Source of the DNA: Synechococcus sp. RCC307
Lineage (GTDB): Bacteria; Cyanobacteriota; Cyanobacteriia; PCC-6307; Cyanobiaceae
Reading direction: 5' to 3'
NCBI GenBank assembly: GCA_000063525.1
Contig: CT978603.1
Location: 987,105 to 1,051,104 of the forward strand
DNA length: 64,000 nt
The position numbers and the translations under genes are program-made. Shown in pieces: positions 45,442 to 52,788 of the stretch (its first letter is position 1; each line of letters opens with the position of its first letter). The notes below the pieces were generated by a model, which ran no database searches, had not been told where the DNA came from, and was given only the letters and a program-made list of their open reading frames with translations.

Positions 45442-45965
45442 GGCAGCAAGGCAGAGGCCTCGAGATCATGGCGCTTGCGCAGGGCAAACAGCGTGCCGTT
45501 CTGCCCGCGGCACAGTCGCAGCTCATCGCTGAGGGCGGTGATATCCAGCCAAGCCGGAAAGCGTTGTTGGATGCCCGCCATCAGATTGGCCCGCCAACCC
45601 GCGAGTTGTGGTCCGACTAGGCCGCCGCGTCGAAACCGCACGAGAACCCGTTTGGGCGGTTCCAGGGTCAATTCCGCTTCTACAGCCACCCCGGCTGCGG
45701 CAAGTGGAGGCGGCAGCCGCAGCAGATTCATGCCACGCCCTTGGCTAGGCATCAACACCTGCAAATTTTCAAGCCAGGGCTGCACCTGCAGATAGGGCTG
45801 GCTGGAGCTGCTCCAGCGCAACTCCCAAACTCCCTCGAGCTGTTGCTGTTGAGCCACCTGCGCCAAATCAATCGTGGCGGCAGCCTCAAGAGCCTTGATC
45901 AGGCTTTCAACCTTGTCGCTGTTGGGCTTGGCGTCTTGCAAGAGCGCCAGCAACTCGCTTTCCAT
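45438..45965 (-). CDS. PAP/fibrillin family protein
   Basis: A 175-residue protein of the plastid lipid-associated protein/fibrillin family. It has an N-terminal helix (ELLALLQDAKPNSDKVESLIKALEAA), then LEGVWELRWSSS, the typical WxLxYT-like first strand. The later part is beta-rich and ends with DELRLCRGQNGTLFALRK, a family signature region. Fibrillins bind lipids or quinones at thylakoids. The ATG at 45965 follows the upstream stop by two bases, and the end overlaps the DUF3598 gene by four. Confidence 0.85.
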   Translation of the reverse strand: MESELLALLQDAKPNSDKVESLIKALEAAATIDLAQVAQQQQLEGVWELRWSSSSQPYLQVQPWLENLQVLMPSQGRGMNLLRLPPPLAAAGVAVEAELTLEPPKRVLVRFRRGGLVGPQLAGWRANLMAGIQQRFPAWLDITALSDELRLCRGQNGTLFALRKRHDLEASALLP

Positions 45966-45967
45966 GC

Positions 45968-46225
45968 TCAATCCTCGGTGAGGAAATAGGCCTCGGATTC
46001 CAGGGCTTCCAATTGATCATCCAAGCGGGCTTCCTGCTGTTGTTGGTCCTGCTTGGCTTCCTCCAGCAGGCGCTCCACCAACGCGAGTTTCTCTTGGGTA
46101 TCGCGCAATCCCTCTTTGCGTGCCTGCACGTCCACCCTCTGACGCGCGGCAGCAGCGCTGAGGTTGAGGCAGCTGGCCAAGCGAGCGCAAGCCGTCAGAA
46201 AGTCACGATCGCGGATCCCAGCCAT
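45968..46225 (-). CDS. Small coiled-coil protein, unknown
   Basis: An 85-residue soluble protein. The N-terminal part (RDFLTACARLASCLNLSAAAARQRVD) is a short helical domain, followed by a long charged coiled coil (about 35-75, rich in Glu, Gln and Lys) and an acidic tail (AYFLTED). It lies between the PfkB kinase and the fibrillin gene with gaps of seven and two bases, so it belongs to this operon. No family was recognised. Confidence 0.7.
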   Translation of the reverse strand: MAGIRDRDFLTACARLASCLNLSAAAARQRVDVQARKEGLRDTQEKLALVERLLEEAKQDQQQQEARLDDQLEALESEAYFLTED

Positions 46226-46232
46226 GGATGCC

Positions 46233-47051
46233 TCAGAGTCCCACCATCATCGCTGCGTAAGCGCCAACCCCATCGATGCAGTGGGAACCGCAGCGGCATC
46301 CGAGGGAGATGGCCTGCTGCGAGCCCATGCCCATGGCCAAACCCGCGGTGACACCAGCGGCAAAACAATCCCCGGCTCCGTAGGTGTCGCCTTGGGGCTT
46401 CCCCCGCTCTATGGCGGCAAAGCGTCCCCCAGGTTCACTCCAGCCGCCCTGGTCTCCTTCGGTGGCAATCCGCAGTGTGGGGGGATGGCTTAAGGATCCG
46501 TCTGGCACCTGCTCGCTCGGATCGCGCCCGCTGCCGATCAAGGCATCGAGCTGAACGCCCGACGCCTCCAAGATCCCTAAACCTGTTCGCGGAGTGGCGG
46601 TCAGCACCGCGGCCTTGCGCGCTAACCGCAGTCCTGCTGCATCGGTTGCTGTGACGTACACCCCATCGCAGCGGGTTAACTCATCCCATGGCAGCGCATC
46701 ACCCGCCTGGGGGCTTAACCGTTGCCCCACCACGGTGATGCTTCGCTCACCTTCGGCATCGATGTAGGTGATGGCCCGCCGTGTGGGCTGATCACGCCAC
46801 ACCACCGAAACCCTGAGCCCCAGCGCCTGGAGCTGCTGGAGGGCCTGTTCACCAAGCGAATCACGGCCAAGAGCCGTGATGAAGTGGGCGCTCCCCACCA
46901 AGCGGGCCAGCTGAACTGCCGCCACCGCTCCGCCACCAGCGGGCTGAGCCAACAGGCCCTCAGCATGGAGGATTTGCCCAGGCTTCGGCAGGTGCGGCAC
47001 CCGCAGGAATTCCACCCACTCGGTGTGCCCCACCACCGCCAGCTCGCTCAT
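46233..47051 (-). CDS. PfkB family carbohydrate kinase
   Basis: A 272-residue ribokinase-fold kinase. The N-terminal GG motif is PAGGGAVAAVQLARLG-like (PAGGGAVAAVQ), and the C-terminal catalytic signature is GDTYGAGDCFAAGVTAGLA with the base Asp. It phosphorylates a sugar or nucleoside, but the substrate is not evident. It is somewhat shorter than typical (about 300). It overlaps the SnoaL-like gene stop by four bases and precedes the coiled-coil gene. Confidence 0.87.
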   Translation of the reverse strand: MSELAVVGHTEWVEFLRVPHLPKPGQILHAEGLLAQPAGGGAVAAVQLARLVGSAHFITALGRDSLGEQALQQLQALGLRVSVVWRDQPTRRAITYIDAEGERSITVVGQRLSPQAGDALPWDELTRCDGVYVTATDAAGLRLARKAAVLTATPRTGLGILEASGVQLDALIGSGRDPSEQVPDGSLSHPPTLRIATEGDQGGWSEPGGRFAAIERGKPQGDTYGAGDCFAAGVTAGLAMGMGSQQAISLGCRCGSHCIDGVGAYAAMMVGL

Positions 47052-47491
47052 GAGACAAAGCGCTTGTACATCCAGCGCACGAAGGGGCCGAGGAGGGGAA
47101 CCGGGCCAAAGGTTGGACCCACGAAATCGAAGTAGTCGCGGTGATCGTCGATCAACCCTTGCCCATCAAAGTGCAAGCGACTCACCCCGGGGTACACAAA
47201 TTCGATGCCGCGAATCTTCAGGCCCAGGGTCCACTCCACAAAGGCCACATCCCCCTCGATGGCAACGGCCGCTGGTTTGAGCATCACGTCGTCGCAGCGT
47301 TTGACCAACCCTTCTTGCGCTTCGAGGTAGGCCTTGAGACCTTGCTTCTCTTGGGTTGGATCAATGAAATGCACCCCTTCGGCGTAGAACGCTCGCCACT
47401 GGTCTTCCGTTGGCGCGGTCTCCCCATACGGTTTGTCGAACAGTTGCTCAAGTCGTTCGCGGCTGGGCAGCATCTCTGCGGTACGAGGCAT
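47048..47491 (-). CDS. SnoaL/NTF2-like protein
   Basis: A 147-residue protein of the NTF2-like fold: an N-terminal helix, WRAFYAEGVHFIDPTQEK, a segment typical of SnoaL-like proteins (FYA.D..F.DP), then paired beta strands (VAFVEWTLGLKIRGIEFVYPGVSRLHFDGQG) and a membrane-leaning C-terminus (LLGPFVRWMYKRFV). Some members are isomerases and others bind ligands. The ATG at 47491 is preferred. It is the first gene of the five-gene minus-strand operon, and the Yfr1-type RNA starts about 55 bases away in the other direction. Confidence 0.8.
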   Translation of the reverse strand: MPRTAEMLPSRERLEQLFDKPYGETAPTEDQWRAFYAEGVHFIDPTQEKQGLKAYLEAQEGLVKRCDDVMLKPAAVAIEGDVAFVEWTLGLKIRGIEFVYPGVSRLHFDGQGLIDDHRDYFDFVGPTFGPVPLLGPFVRWMYKRFVS

Positions 47492-47545
47492 AGGCCACTG
47501 TGCCAAGCGTCCCGGCGCAAGTCCAGTTCGAGAATTTTGAGACGA

Positions 47546-47615
47546 GATTGAAGGTGTAGCCCATCAGCTACTCCTCACACACCCCCAGAGGCTCCGTGCA
47601 GACGGGGCTTTTTTT
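47546..47615 (+). ncRNA. yfr1: Yfr1-type small RNA
   Basis: The sequence ACTCCTCACACACC (47570-47583) contains the 11-base ACUCCUCACAC motif that is the hallmark of Yfr1, a 54-69 nt RNA found across cyanobacteria. As in Yfr1, the motif lies between two stem-loops. The first is GTAGC (47556-47560) with GCTAC (47567-47571). The second is a terminator hairpin at 47588-47611 ending in seven T. In Prochlorococcus, Yfr1 base-pairs with porin mRNAs and blocks translation. The 5' end is approximate. The usual trxA/guaB neighbours are not here. Confidence 0.78.
47588..47615 (+). terminator. Rho-independent terminator of the Yfr1-type RNA
   Basis: GAGGCTCCGT (47588-47597) pairs with ACGGGGCTTT (47602-47611) as a ten-base stem, including G-U pairs, around a GCAG loop. 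The T-run covers 47609-47615. It is the clearest intrinsic terminator in the window. It abuts the GTG start of the cupin gene at 47616. Confidence 0.85.
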
Positions 47616-48056
47616 GTGTCTCTCAACAATCTCAGCCAGCAGCTGATCTCTGATCTGAAACTTCAGCCCCATCCAGAGGGTGGTTTCTACCGCGAGTGCC
47701 ATCGCTCTGAGGTGGTGGTTCAACGCAGCGACGGGCAGCCGCGTCAGGCCTGCACGGTGATCGATTTCTTGCTTCCAGCTGGTGTGGTGAGCGCCTGGCA
47801 TCGGGTCTTGGGTGCCGAGGAGATATGGCACTACAGCGCCGGCGCCCCCGTGGAGTTACTGCGTCAGCAGCCCGGAGGTCGCGTGGAAACCCTCGAGCTC
47901 GGACCATTCCCGCAGCCCACCTGGCAATTGATCAAGGCTGATCAGTGGCAAAGCGCCCGCAGCCTGGGCGACTGGAGCCTGGTGCATTGCACGGTGTCGC
48001 CAGGATTTTGTTTTGATGACTTCGAGTTGATCGCTGGCGATGGCCGTACTGACTGA
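47616..48056 (+). CDS. DUF985 (cupin_5) family protein
   Basis: A 146-residue cupin-fold protein. It begins with the family pattern LQPHPEGGFYRECHRS, then SAWHRVLGAEEIWHYSAGAPVEL, which holds the metal-site His residues, and ends SLVHCTVSPGFCFDDFEL. The function is unknown, and some relatives are proposed sugar epimerase-like proteins. The GTG start at 47616 directly follows the Yfr1 T-run, so this gene may be expressed by readthrough or from a promoter inside the RNA gene. Its end overlaps the next gene by 17 bases. Confidence 0.85.
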   Translation: MSLNNLSQQLISDLKLQPHPEGGFYRECHRSEVVVQRSDGQPRQACTVIDFLLPAGVVSAWHRVLGAEEIWHYSAGAPVELLRQQPGGRVETLELGPFPQPTWQLIKADQWQSARSLGDWSLVHCTVSPGFCFDDFELIAGDGRTD

Positions 48057-48684
48057 AGACCAACGCCGCAAGTGGGACGAAAGCAACGACGATCTGTTTT
48101 ATGCCGAGCCGCGCTTTGTTCAGCACCTCGATGAGGCGTTTCGTCGCCGCTTAACGCAGCTCTACCGGCAGAGGATCCCCCCCTGTGCGGTGGTGCTGGA
48201 TTTAATGAGCAGTTGGGTCAGTCATCTGCCCGATGAAATCAGCTATCAGACGGTGATCGGCCATGGACTGAACACCGCTGAATTGGAGGCCAACCCGCGG
48301 CTCGATCGCCATTGGCGCCAAAACCTCAACCGTGATCAACAGCTGCCTTTGGAGGATGCCAGTGTTGATGCCTGCTTGATCGTGGCGGGTTGGCAGTACC
48401 TGCAACAGCCCGAGGCGGTGGCCCATGAGCTGTGGCGTGTGCTTCGGCCCGATTCGCAATTGATCGTGGCCTTCAGCAATCGCATGTTTTTCACCAAGGC
48501 GCCCCAGATATGGGCCGATGGTTCCGATCGTGATCACCTCAGCTACGTGGCTGAGGTGTTGATGGCCCAAGGCTGGCCGCAACCGGAGTTGATTGCTGAA
48601 GACACGCAGGCCAGCGGTGTGATGGGCTGGATTGGTGGCAAAGGCGATCCCTTTTTCGCGGTCATCGCCACCAAGCCAGCCTGA
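48040..48684 (+). CDS. Class I methyltransferase-like protein
   Basis: A 214-residue protein with a class I methyltransferase outline, but the SAM-binding loop is degraded. The usual VLDxGxG stands as VVLDLMSSWVSHLPDE. Later parts fit better: DASVDACLIVAGWQYLQQPEAVAHELWRVLRPDSQLIVAFSN. It may bind SAM differently or be non-catalytic. It overlaps the cupin gene by 17 bases and the next small gene by one base, so it belongs to a tight four-gene run. Confidence 0.75.
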   Translation: MAVLTEDQRRKWDESNDDLFYAEPRFVQHLDEAFRRRLTQLYRQRIPPCAVVLDLMSSWVSHLPDEISYQTVIGHGLNTAELEANPRLDRHWRQNLNRDQQLPLEDASVDACLIVAGWQYLQQPEAVAHELWRVLRPDSQLIVAFSNRMFFTKAPQIWADGSDRDHLSYVAEVLMAQGWPQPELIAEDTQASGVMGWIGGKGDPFFAVIATKPA

Positions 48685-48914
48685 TGCTGGATCCCTCAGA
48701 ACAACTGCGCTTGCGAGCCAGGCTGCTGGAATTTCTCAAATTTCGGGTCTTGGCCTCCCAAGAGGCATTTTTTGAGCCGTGGCAACGGGGGGATGGGAGC
48801 GATGCCGAGCGCTTTCGTCAATGGCTTGGCGGCCTTTGGCCTGAGGCGTTGCGGCTCAACGATCACGACCTTTTGGCCGTTCTCGATCAAGCCCGAACGC
48901 TCTACGTGAATTGA
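48684..48914 (+). CDS. Small hypothetical protein in methyltransferase cluster
   Basis: A 76-residue soluble, helical protein (LRLRARLLEFLKFRVLASQEAFFEPWQRG...). There is no signal peptide or membrane segment. The start overlaps the upstream stop (TGATG) and the end is two bases from the next methyltransferase start, so it is translated within the cluster. No family was recognised. A partner of one of the two methyltransferases is possible by context only. Confidence 0.68.
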   Translation: MLDPSEQLRLRARLLEFLKFRVLASQEAFFEPWQRGDGSDAERFRQWLGGLWPEALRLNDHDLLAVLDQARTLYVN

Positions 48915-48916
48915 CG

Positions 48917-49585
48917 ATGCTGAAGCGCCAAGTTGAACCGGAATTGATGAATGCCACCGACCAGGTGGAGGCCTATGCCGCTGCTGACTTTTCCCACAGC
49001 GATCAAGCCTTGGTGGAGTGGATCGCGCAGCGCTTCCCCGCCGGTTTGGGCGAGCGGGTGATCGATTTGGGGTGCGGGCCAGGCAACATTGCCCTGCTTT
49101 TGGTCCAGCGCTGGCCGCAGCTTGAGGTGTTGGGCGTCGATGGCGCGCCAAAGATGCTGGCGGTGGCTAAGGAGCGCGCCCAATTTCTTCCGTCAGATCA
49201 AGCCAGGCGATTGGAATGGCAACAGGCCTGTTTGCCTGACCCCACACTCCCGGGTGGGGTGAGCGCTGTGGTGAGCAACAGCCTGCTGCATCACTTGCAC
49301 GAGCCTGCCGTGCTGTGGAATTCCATCAAACACGTCGCTGCTCCGGGTTGTGTTGTGGTGATTCATGACCTGCGCCGGCCCCAAAACGAAGAGGGGCTGC
49401 AGCAGCTGGTCAAGCGCTATGCCGCAACGGCACCTGCCGTTCTCAAGCGCGACTATGAAGCCTCCTTGCGGGCCGCCTTCAGCGCCGAAGAGGTGCAACA
49501 GCAGCTGCAGCAGGCCCAGTTACCGCAACTCAAGGTGATGGAACGGGAGGATCGATACCTCACGGTGTGGGGGCAACTGGCTTGA
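48917..49585 (+). CDS. Class I SAM-dependent methyltransferase
   Basis: A 222-residue methyltransferase with intact motifs: VIDLGCGPGNIALLLVQRWP (motif I), VLGVDGAPKMLAVAKERA (motif II), SNSLLHHLHEP and APGCVVVIHDLRRP. The substrate is unknown, and the shape is that of small-molecule (UbiE-like) enzymes. The ATG at 48917 is preferred to a TTG two codons earlier. It is the last gene of the cupin cluster, and it overlaps the convergent transporter gene by 26 bases. Confidence 0.87.
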   Translation: MLKRQVEPELMNATDQVEAYAAADFSHSDQALVEWIAQRFPAGLGERVIDLGCGPGNIALLLVQRWPQLEVLGVDGAPKMLAVAKERAQFLPSDQARRLEWQQACLPDPTLPGGVSAVVSNSLLHHLHEPAVLWNSIKHVAAPGCVVVIHDLRRPQNEEGLQQLVKRYAATAPAVLKRDYEASLRAAFSAEEVQQQLQQAQLPQLKVMEREDRYLTVWGQLA

Positions 49586-50279
49586 CATCGCTGATCTCAC
49601 TCCCTTCCCCCGGGATCTCCAACCACTGGCGCAGCCAATGCACCAGCACATACAAGGGCCCAGTGTCGAGCAAGGCGGCGAGCACCTTGAACAGGTAGCC
49701 ACTGGCAATGAACCCGATCAGTTGCGGCATCAGCCGCTCCTCGACATTCACAGGCAACACATGGCCGGCGTAGTGGCTGATGAGCACCACAGCTGTGGTG
49801 TCCACCAGTTGGCTCACCAACGTCGAGCCGTTGTTGCGTAGCCATAGGGCACGGCCCTTGGTGAGGCGTTTCCAGAAATGGAATAAACGCACATCGGTGA
49901 ACTGGGCAACCATGTAGGCGACCATTGAGGCGCCAACGGCTCCAAAGGCGAGCCGTTGCACAGCAAAGAAAACATCGCCATCGGTGCCGGGCAGCAACCC
50001 GCCCAACCAGAGGATGAACACCACCCAGCCATTGAGCAGCAGGCCCACCCAAACCAGCTGTGAGGCTTTCTGCTCACCCCACAGCTCACTGATTAAGTCA
50101 GTGCAGAGGAAGGTGATCGGATAGGGAAGGGCGCCAATGGCCACCACAATCGGCCACTGACCAATCGTGCCCAGCGTCAAAAAGCGCGTGAGCCCGAGGA
50201 TGTTCAACATCCCCATCGTTCCGAGAAACAAACCAGCCAGGATCAAAAAGGCAAGATCTCGGCGGTCTTGAACGCTCAT
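49560..50279 (-). CDS. yhhQ: Queuosine precursor transporter (YhhQ/DUF165)
   Basis: A 239-residue membrane protein with about six helices matching the YhhQ/DUF165 family: ALPYPITFLCTDLISELWG is the signature, followed by WVGLLLNG and the C-terminal QLVDTTAVVLISHYAG region. E. coli YhhQ imports 7-cyano-7-deazaguanine and related bases for tRNA queuosine. It is the last gene of the 52707-49560 minus-strand run, overlapping the DUF1460 stop by four bases, and it overlaps the convergent methyltransferase by 26 bases. Confidence 0.9.
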   Translation of the reverse strand: MSVQDRRDLAFLILAGLFLGTMGMLNILGLTRFLTLGTIGQWPIVVAIGALPYPITFLCTDLISELWGEQKASQLVWVGLLLNGWVVFILWLGGLLPGTDGDVFFAVQRLAFGAVGASMVAYMVAQFTDVRLFHFWKRLTKGRALWLRNNGSTLVSQLVDTTAVVLISHYAGHVLPVNVEERLMPQLIGFIASGYLFKVLAALLDTGPLYVLVHWLRQWLEIPGEGSEISDVKPVAPTP

Positions 50280-51058
50280 CGCGGCAGGGGGCGGAAAAAA
50301 CTCATCCCGATCACATTGTCGATCGATCCTCCATAACGGACCAGATCAGGGCTGCGGATCACCCCATGGCCTGGGGCCGCATGCAGCCCGTTCACTTGGT
50401 TGCCGTTGCGCTCCACCAGGCCCACATGGGTGACATCCAAGCCGTTGATATCCGTCACCAGGGCAAAGATGTCGCCATTGCGGAGCTTGGCCAACGCCGC
50501 GGGCAAAGCCTTGAGAGGGACAAAGCTTTGGCTCACGAGCAAGTTGCGCTCAAGCTTGCCAATGCAGTCGCGGTTTCGTCGCTGTTGCATGGGTTGGTAG
50601 CTGTCGGGGTGACGGCTCATGAAATTGAGGCGTCGTTGGCGGCTCGTCACACCCGGTAGAGCTGGATTGAGATCTCTAATCGCCCCTTGGTCGATGGCGG
50701 TTTGGGCCCAGCGGGTGAAGTAGTGCTGCCGGTGGCAGTAGTCGGTTGATTGGCCGCCGTAGCGCAGCTGCTGCAATGCCTGTTCAAATCCGGTTTTGGT
50801 TTGGCTGCGGGCCAAGGCCAGCGCTTGCTCCACCAGCAAAAAGCAATCAAAACCTTGCAAATCAACCTGCAAGCGCTCCTGAGGCGATTGATCCAAGCTG
50901 AAGGCCCGGTAAGGAGCACCAAGCCAGCGGCGGCTGAGCTGCACCATGGTGCTTCCCACATCGCCGTGGTTGCTGCGAACCGCCTGCTCAGCTTGCTGGC
51001 CTGAACCGCCGATATAGATCACCGCTGCCGCAGCGGCTTGGGCAAGCAAAAGCATCAC
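50276..51058 (-). CDS. DUF1460 family N-acetylmuramoyl-L-alanine amidase-like protein
   Basis: A 260-residue protein of the DUF1460 family, whose characterised members cut peptidoglycan fragments as NlpC/P60-like amidases. An N-terminal hydrophobic stretch (MMLLLAQAAAAAVIYIGG) could be a signal peptide. The catalytic Cys is likely in LQGFDCFLLVEQALAL, and the His in DVTHVGLVERNGNQVNGLHAAPG. It follows the DOMON-like gene with a four-base overlap. Together with the APH-fold kinase upstream, it suggests handling of cell-wall sugars or fragments. Confidence 0.83.
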   Translation of the reverse strand: MMLLLAQAAAAAVIYIGGSGQQAEQAVRSNHGDVGSTMVQLSRRWLGAPYRAFSLDQSPQERLQVDLQGFDCFLLVEQALALARSQTKTGFEQALQQLRYGGQSTDYCHRQHYFTRWAQTAIDQGAIRDLNPALPGVTSRQRRLNFMSRHPDSYQPMQQRRNRDCIGKLERNLLVSQSFVPLKALPAALAKLRNGDIFALVTDINGLDVTHVGLVERNGNQVNGLHAAPGHGVIRSPDLVRYGGSIDNVIGMSFFRPLPR

Positions 51059-51588
51059 ACCTCCAACACAAAGCCAGCCCTGGCATGAAAGTCAGCCTCG
51101 TGGCCGGGATGGCACACAGCCCAGTAGCTGTTGGTGTTGTTCACGTGTTGCAGCACCGCGCAAAGGTTGGCTTGCAGCTTGGGCGCTTTGAGCAGTGCTG
51201 GAGGAACCTGGAGCATCGCCTGGAGCTGATGGTGATCAGCGTCTGAGTTCGAGCGAATGTTGATGGGCTCGATGCCTGGCTCTGGCTTCAGTCCTTGGCG
51301 GTAGTCGTCCAATTGGTAGAGGTTCCAATCGCCAGTGGGTGAGAGGTTGATCTCCCAATACGGCTGACCAGCGGGGGTGGCGATGAACAGCTCCAGGCAG
51401 GTGCTCAGCCACAGCTCATCACGGCGTTGAGGGCTGATCGAGGCGGTCGGCCAGATCACTTCAGCCGCTGGGGCCACGAGTTCATAGTCCAGAGCAAGAC
51501 ATCGATGGCTGACACGCTTAAGGCGTGCCTTCAAGAGCCAATCGGGTGCGACCGTGTCGCCGAAGCAGGTGAGCTGCTGCCAGGTCAT
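51055..51588 (-). CDS. DOMON-like (CBM9-type) domain protein
   Basis: A 177-residue soluble beta-sandwich protein. The pattern DELWLSTCLELFIATPAG, then YWEINLSPTGDWNLYQLDDYRQG, matches cyanobacterial DOMON-like domain proteins related to CBM9 carbohydrate-binding modules. It probably binds a sugar. There is no signal peptide. It starts directly after the kinase stop (no gap) and overlaps the DUF1460 start by four bases. Confidence 0.83.
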   Translation of the reverse strand: MTWQQLTCFGDTVAPDWLLKARLKRVSHRCLALDYELVAPAAEVIWPTASISPQRRDELWLSTCLELFIATPAGQPYWEINLSPTGDWNLYQLDDYRQGLKPEPGIEPINIRSNSDADHHQLQAMLQVPPALLKAPKLQANLCAVLQHVNNTNSYWAVCHPGHEADFHARAGFVLEV

Positions 51589-52707
51589 TCAGCGCAGCTG
51601 ATCGAGCAGCTCCCGAATTTCGTTTTCTTGCGCTTCGATGCTGGAGGTTAGGGCAAATTGCACCAGGGCACGATCGAGGTTGTGTCCCGCTCGATCTGCC
51701 TTGAAGTAGGTGTTGCCCCTGAGGTGATCGGTAAAAAATCGCAGTCCCAATTCAAAGGGGATCAAGCGAATCGCATCAAAGAGGTAGCGGTGATCGGCTT
51801 CGCTCAGGGTTTGTCCTGCTGTTTCCAGGTAACCGCTCAAAATCGCTCCGCAGCGCTCGAGGTCAAACACCACGGCTTCAGGCTCGCGGGTTTCTTCTCC
51901 CAAGGGGTTACACCCGGAACGCAAGCAATCGCCGATGTCGTAATGCACCAGGCCCGGCTTCACCGTGTCGAGATCAACCAGGGCAATGGCTTTGCCTGAC
52001 TCGGCATCCATCATCAAATTGTTGACCTTGGGGTCTCCATGGATGGGCCGCAGGCTTAAATCGCCGGCCTGCTTGGCATCTTCCAAAACCGATGCCCACC
52101 GGGCGCGCTCAGCAATGAACTGATGGCAGTGGCTTTCCTGGGTGGTGAGCGGAACGGAAGCCTGGGCCGCAACCGCGTCGTAATCAGCCAGGTAAGAGGG
52201 GGTGATGTGGAAACCCTCCAAGGTGTCACGCAACTGCTCACTGGGGAGATCGGCAATGAGCTGATGGAACATGCCGAGGCCATAGCCGACCTCGTAGGCC
52301 TGCTTGAGGCTGCTAACCACATCAACACTGATCGCTGCACCGATGTAGCTGATGCCGCGCCAAAACGACCCTTCCGCTTCCACCCAGTGCCCTTCGCTGA
52401 AATGCAGGGGAATCACCCGCGGCATCTCCCACAGCCGCTCTCCTGGCTGAGTGGGCTCTTGGCTGAGTTTGCGCTCCACGTGCTGGCTGACTTGCACGAG
52501 GTTGTGCATCACCTCTTCCGGACGTTCGAAGACACTGGTGTTGATGCGCTGCATCACAAACCGCTGGGGAACACCATCGCCGTGTTCCACCAAGAAGGTG
52601 TCGTTGACATTGCCGTTGCCCAAGGGCTGAATCGAGGCGATCTCGCCATGACCCGTGAACCAGCGGGCAATGCTGGTGAGCTCGTGTTGGGGCTGTGACT
52701 CCTGCAC
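51589..52707 (-). CDS. APH-fold small-molecule kinase (N-acetylhexosamine kinase-like)
   Basis: A 372-residue kinase of the aminoglycoside phosphotransferase fold. It has a Gly-rich loop (IQPLGNGNVNDTFLVE), the catalytic loop IHGDPKVNNLMMD and metal motif IALVDLDTVKPGLVHYDIGD. The sequence resembles proteins annotated as N-acetylhexosamine 1-kinase or mucin-desulfatase-like, so an amino sugar is a plausible acceptor. Antibiotic resistance is unlikely. It is the first gene of a four-gene operon with DOMON-like, DUF1460 and YhhQ proteins. Confidence 0.83.
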   Translation of the reverse strand: MQESQPQHELTSIARWFTGHGEIASIQPLGNGNVNDTFLVEHGDGVPQRFVMQRINTSVFERPEEVMHNLVQVSQHVERKLSQEPTQPGERLWEMPRVIPLHFSEGHWVEAEGSFWRGISYIGAAISVDVVSSLKQAYEVGYGLGMFHQLIADLPSEQLRDTLEGFHITPSYLADYDAVAAQASVPLTTQESHCHQFIAERARWASVLEDAKQAGDLSLRPIHGDPKVNNLMMDAESGKAIALVDLDTVKPGLVHYDIGDCLRSGCNPLGEETREPEAVVFDLERCGAILSGYLETAGQTLSEADHRYLFDAIRLIPFELGLRFFTDHLRGNTYFKADRAGHNLDRALVQFALTSSIEAQENEIRELLDQLR

Positions 52708-52788
52708 GCCAATGGAGCATCAAGGCTCAAATTGGCACTGGTGAGACCAAAATCAGACCAGATCAGTGCCAGATCCTCTGTTGGTTAC

